This document shows positions 58,530 through 60,786 of a DNA stretch of 60,786 bases, in pieces (position 1 is the stretch's first letter; each line of letters begins with the position of its first letter). The stretch lies in assembly GCA_017305715.1 (NCBI GenBank), contig JAFKKG010000030.1:67728-128513 (forward strand), written 5' to 3'. Both the position numbers and the translations under genes were made by a program. This DNA is from Hyphomicrobiales bacterium (lineage in GTDB: Bacteria > Pseudomonadota > Alphaproteobacteria > Rhizobiales > Xanthobacteraceae). The notes beneath the pieces are model-generated. The model saw only the letters and a list, made by a program, of their open reading frames with translations. It searched no databases and had not been told where the DNA came from.

Positions 58530-59555
58530 ATGACGCTCAACCGACGCAAGATCGGCACGACGAATCTCGAAGTTACCGAACTGGGCCTCGGCGGCGCGCC
58601 GATGGGCGGCTTTCGCGCGAGGATTTCCGACGCTGAGGCGACGGCGCTGATCGATACCGCCTATGAAGGCGGCGTGCGCTACTTTGATACCTCGCCGTTC
58701 TACGGCTATGGCCGTAGCGAACTGCGCATGGGCGCGGCGCTGCGCGAGAAGCCCCGAGAAGAATATGTGCTGTCGACCAAGGTCGGTCGCGTCATGCACG
58801 CCATGGGGCCGGGCGAGAAGCCACCGGCCGATTTTCGCGACCACGGCCTGCCAGGCTTTGCGCCGAAGTTCGACTACACCTATGACGGTGTGATGCGCTC
58901 GCTCGAGCATTCGCACCTGAGGCTCGGCCTGGCACGCATCGACATCGCCCTGATCCACGACGTCGACTTCTGGACCATCAAGGATCGCGCCATCCTCGAC
59001 CAGCGGTTCAAGACCGTGATGGATTCGGGCTTCAGGGCGCTCGATGAGTTGCGCAAGGCCGGAATCGTCGGCGCCATCGGGGTCGGCATCAACGAGGCGG
59101 ACACCAGTCTGCGCTTCATCCAGGCCGGCGATTTCGACTGCATGCTGCTGGCCGGCCGCTATACGCTTCTCGAGCAAGGCGGGCTCGAGGCGTTCCTGCC
59201 GGAATGCGTGAAGCGGAACGTATCCGTGATTCTGGGCGGTCCGTACAATTCCGGCATCCTCACCGGCGGCGTGAAGCCCGGCGCTACGCACGATTATGTT
59301 GCGGCGCCGGCGCACCTCATCGAGAAGGCGCAGAAGATCGAGGCGATATGCCAGCGCCATGGCGTGGAACTGGGTGCGGCCGCCATGCAATTTCCGCTGT
59401 TTCATCCGGCCGTGTGCTCGGTCATCCCGGGAGCGCTCAGCGTCGCCGAGGCGCAGCAGAATGTGGCCCGCCTGTCGGCGAAGATCCCGGTCGAGCTCTG
59501 GAGCGAGCTCAAGCGCGAAGGGCTGCTCGACCCCGGCGCGCCGACGCCCAACTGA
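58530..59555 (+). CDS. Aldo/keto reductase (D-threo-aldose/pyridoxal dehydrogenase-like)
   Basis: This protein of 341 residues has the AKR barrel layout: RKIGTTNLEVTELGLGGAPMGG opening, catalytic Tyr in FDTSPFYGYGRSE near 58, Lys in STKVGR near 86 and a His in LIHDVD near 138. Members oxidise sugars or pyridoxal with NAD(P). The ATG at 58530 follows GGGGAT. It lies after a terminator-like hairpin and may be an independent transcript. A specific substrate is not evident. Confidence 0.88.
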   Translation: MTLNRRKIGTTNLEVTELGLGGAPMGGFRARISDAEATALIDTAYEGGVRYFDTSPFYGYGRSELRMGAALREKPREEYVLSTKVGRVMHAMGPGEKPPADFRDHGLPGFAPKFDYTYDGVMRSLEHSHLRLGLARIDIALIHDVDFWTIKDRAILDQRFKTVMDSGFRALDELRKAGIVGAIGVGINEADTSLRFIQAGDFDCMLLAGRYTLLEQGGLEAFLPECVKRNVSVILGGPYNSGILTGGVKPGATHDYVAAPAHLIEKAQKIEAICQRHGVELGAAAMQFPLFHPAVCSVIPGALSVAEAQQNVARLSAKIPVELWSELKREGLLDPGAPTPN

Positions 59556-59600
59556 CGGGTGAGCGCTCGCCATTCGTGCGGGTCTCGTCATAAAAAGTAA

Positions 59601-59628
59601 CTGGCGGGAGGCTGTTTCCTCCCGCCAG
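59601..59628 (-). terminator. Strong Rho-independent terminator of the minus-strand repeat protein gene
   Basis: CTGGCGGGAGG, loop of 6, CCTCCCGCCAG: an 11-bp perfect stem. On the minus strand it is followed by TTACTTTTTA, giving the U-tract expected for a terminator of the gene at 59668-60786. The same hairpin faces the end of the aldo/keto reductase gene, so it may serve both. Confidence 0.85.
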
Positions 59629-59667
59629 TCATCGATGTCAGTCCGGCGCGTTGACCGGGATGTAAGC

Positions 59668-60786
59668 TTAGACGTGGTGCCAGTCGGTGGAGTGCGATCC
59701 GACGGACAGGTTCTGGCTGATGTGATCGCCGTCCATCTGCCACTGGGCGACCTTGCCACTGGCGTTCTCCCACAGCACGTCGGCCTTGCCGTCGTGGTTG
59801 TAGTCGCCGGTGCCGATCACCGTCCAGCCGGCGGCCGAGCCGACCGAGGTGTTGGAAGCGATGTGGTCACCGTTCATCTGCCACATCGCAACCTGGCCCT
59901 TGTCGTTCTGCCAGAGGATGTCGGCCTTGCCGTCGCCGTTGAAGTCGCCGGTGCCCGCCGCGTGCCAGTTGGCTCCGACCGATCCGACCGAGGTGTTGGA
60001 GGCGATATGGTCGCCGTCCATCTGCCACATCGCAACCTGGCCCTTGCTGTTCTGCCAGAGGATATCGGCCTTGCCGTCACCGTTGAAGTCGTCGGTGCCG
60101 ATCATCTTCCAGTCGCTTCCGACCGATCCGACCGAGGTGTTGGAAGCGACGTGGTCGCCGTCCATCTGCCACATCGCGACCTGGCCCTTGCTGTTCTGCC
60201 AGAGGATGTCGGCCTTGCCGTCGCCGTTGAAGTCGGCGATGTCGGCAACGTGCCAGTCGGATCCGACCGATCCGACCGTGGTGTTGGAGGCAACGTGGTT
60301 GCCGTCCATCTGCCACATTGCCACCTTGCCACTGTCATTGTGCAGCAGAATGTCGGCTTTGCCGTCGCCGCCGAAGTCACCGATCCCATCGATATGCCAG
60401 CCGGCCGGAACCGATCCCACGGTGGCGTTCAGATCGATATGGTTGCCATTGAGCTCCCAGACCGCAACGCCGCCTTTGCTGTTGGCGAACAGGACGTCGC
60501 TGATGCCGTCGCCGTTGAAGTCGTTGGCGACGTGATGGGTGGCGGCAATATCGTCATTCATGATGGTGCCGACGCCCACGGCTTTCGAGATGGTGGCGCC
60601 GTTGGTGGCCGCGGAGAGGTTGACGGAGAAGGTCTCGTTGGCCTCGACCTTGGTGTCGCCGTTGACGACGACCGAGATCGTCTGGGTGTTGACCCCGGCG
60701 TCGAAATGCACCTTGCCGGAATTTCCGACATAATCGCCGTCCGCCGTGGTCGCAGTGCCGTCCTTCGTCGCGAAGTTGACGTCGAA
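59668..60786 (-). CDS. Calx-beta and FG-GAP/VCBS repeat protein, N-terminal part outside the window
   Basis: The open frame enters from the right edge, so only the C-terminal 372 residues are seen. The first part is a Calx-beta domain (VNFATKDGTATTADGDYV; NGDTKVEANETFSVNLS). It is followed by six repeats of about 48 residues, each with a DxNxDGxxD calcium loop (FNGDGKADILWQN) and a MWQMDGDH turn. Such proteins are secreted surface adhesins or type I-exported proteins. No signal or export motif is visible in this fragment. A strong terminator follows 40 bases beyond the stop. Confidence 0.9.
   Translation of the reverse strand, partial: FDVNFATKDGTATTADGDYVGNSGKVHFDAGVNTQTISVVVNGDTKVEANETFSVNLSAATNGATISKAVGVGTIMNDDIAATHHVANDFNGDGISDVLFANSKGGVAVWELNGNHIDLNATVGSVPAGWHIDGIGDFGGDGKADILLHNDSGKVAMWQMDGNHVASNTTVGSVGSDWHVADIADFNGDGKADILWQNSKGQVAMWQMDGDHVASNTSVGSVGSDWKMIGTDDFNGDGKADILWQNSKGQVAMWQMDGDHIASNTSVGSVGANWHAAGTGDFNGDGKADILWQNDKGQVAMWQMNGDHIASNTSVGSAAGWTVIGTGDYNHDGKADVLWENASGKVAQWQMDGDHISQNLSVGSHSTDWHHV
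59671..60522 (-). repeat. Tandem FG-GAP repeats of about 144 bp
   Basis: Six copies of 47-48 codons. The inner ones are nearly identical in protein and DNA, for example WQNSKGQVAMWQMDGDHVAS repeated with one or two changes; the first and last copies diverge. Such repeats invite recombination and copy-number change. Confidence 0.88.

Noticed and set aside
58077-59759. Minus-strand frame of 560 residues under the aldo/keto reductase
   Set aside because: It spans two terminator-like hairpins and the end of another gene, and the plus strand encodes a standard aldo/keto reductase.

Overview
The window reads as high-GC alphaproteobacterial DNA, most probably Bradyrhizobium or a close relative. This is inferred from gene content, codon use, numerous Liv-type transport genes, BadH/BadI-like enzymes known from Rhodopseudomonas, and a palindromic intergenic element at 40939-41026 of the kind common in that group. 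Apart from a cation antiporter with two small genes (about 14.3-16.5 kb) and a truncated repeat protein at the right end, nearly every gene belongs to the uptake or catabolism of aromatic, heteroaromatic or alicyclic acids. No tRNA, rRNA, transposase, integrase or CRISPR array was seen.

Region A (1-14235) looks like an N-heteroaromatic or aromatic pathway. It holds a molybdenum hydroxylase (medium, small and large subunits), an extradiol-type VOC dioxygenase, a cupin, an unusual second small subunit fused to an extra C-terminal domain and paired with a second FAD subunit, an RraA-type aldolase, a flavin monooxygenase, a secreted RidA-like protein and a complete Liv ABC importer. Three promoter regions share an ATGATATATTA-like element. 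No regulator for it lies in the window.

Region B (16771-25484, minus strand) is a compact operon for a three-component Rieske ring-hydroxylating dioxygenase: reductase, alpha, beta, dihydrodiol dehydrogenase, Rieske ferredoxin, TetR regulator, two VOC proteins, an atypical SDR and a flavin monooxygenase. Many of its genes overlap by 4 bases. A divergent amidohydrolase and a small protein follow at 25.6-27.1 kb.

Region C (27.2-51.9 kb) is a large set of mostly divergent operons for CoA-thioester chemistry: a CoA ligase, acyl-CoA dehydrogenases, crotonases, SDRs, MaoC hydratases, a CitE-like lyase, a beta-keto acid cleavage enzyme, a CoA transferase, an APH-type kinase and three orphan solute-binding proteins. 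It contains BadH- and BadI-like enzymes of cyclohexanecarboxyl-CoA ring opening and a MarR regulator. An 18-bp dyad (consensus TAGTAC-N6-GTACTA) lies in almost every promoter gap, including that of marR, so the region looks like one BadR-like regulon. This is the most interesting system in the window.

Region D (52.3-59.6 kb) holds a RidA-like protein, a LigI-like amidohydrolase, an atypical SDR, a TetR regulator, a NitT/TauT-type ABC importer and an aldo/keto reductase. A second dyad (TTATATCG-N6-CGATATAA) sits at three promoters here and probably marks the TetR regulon. The window ends in a minus-strand Calx-beta/FG-GAP repeat protein with a strong terminator.
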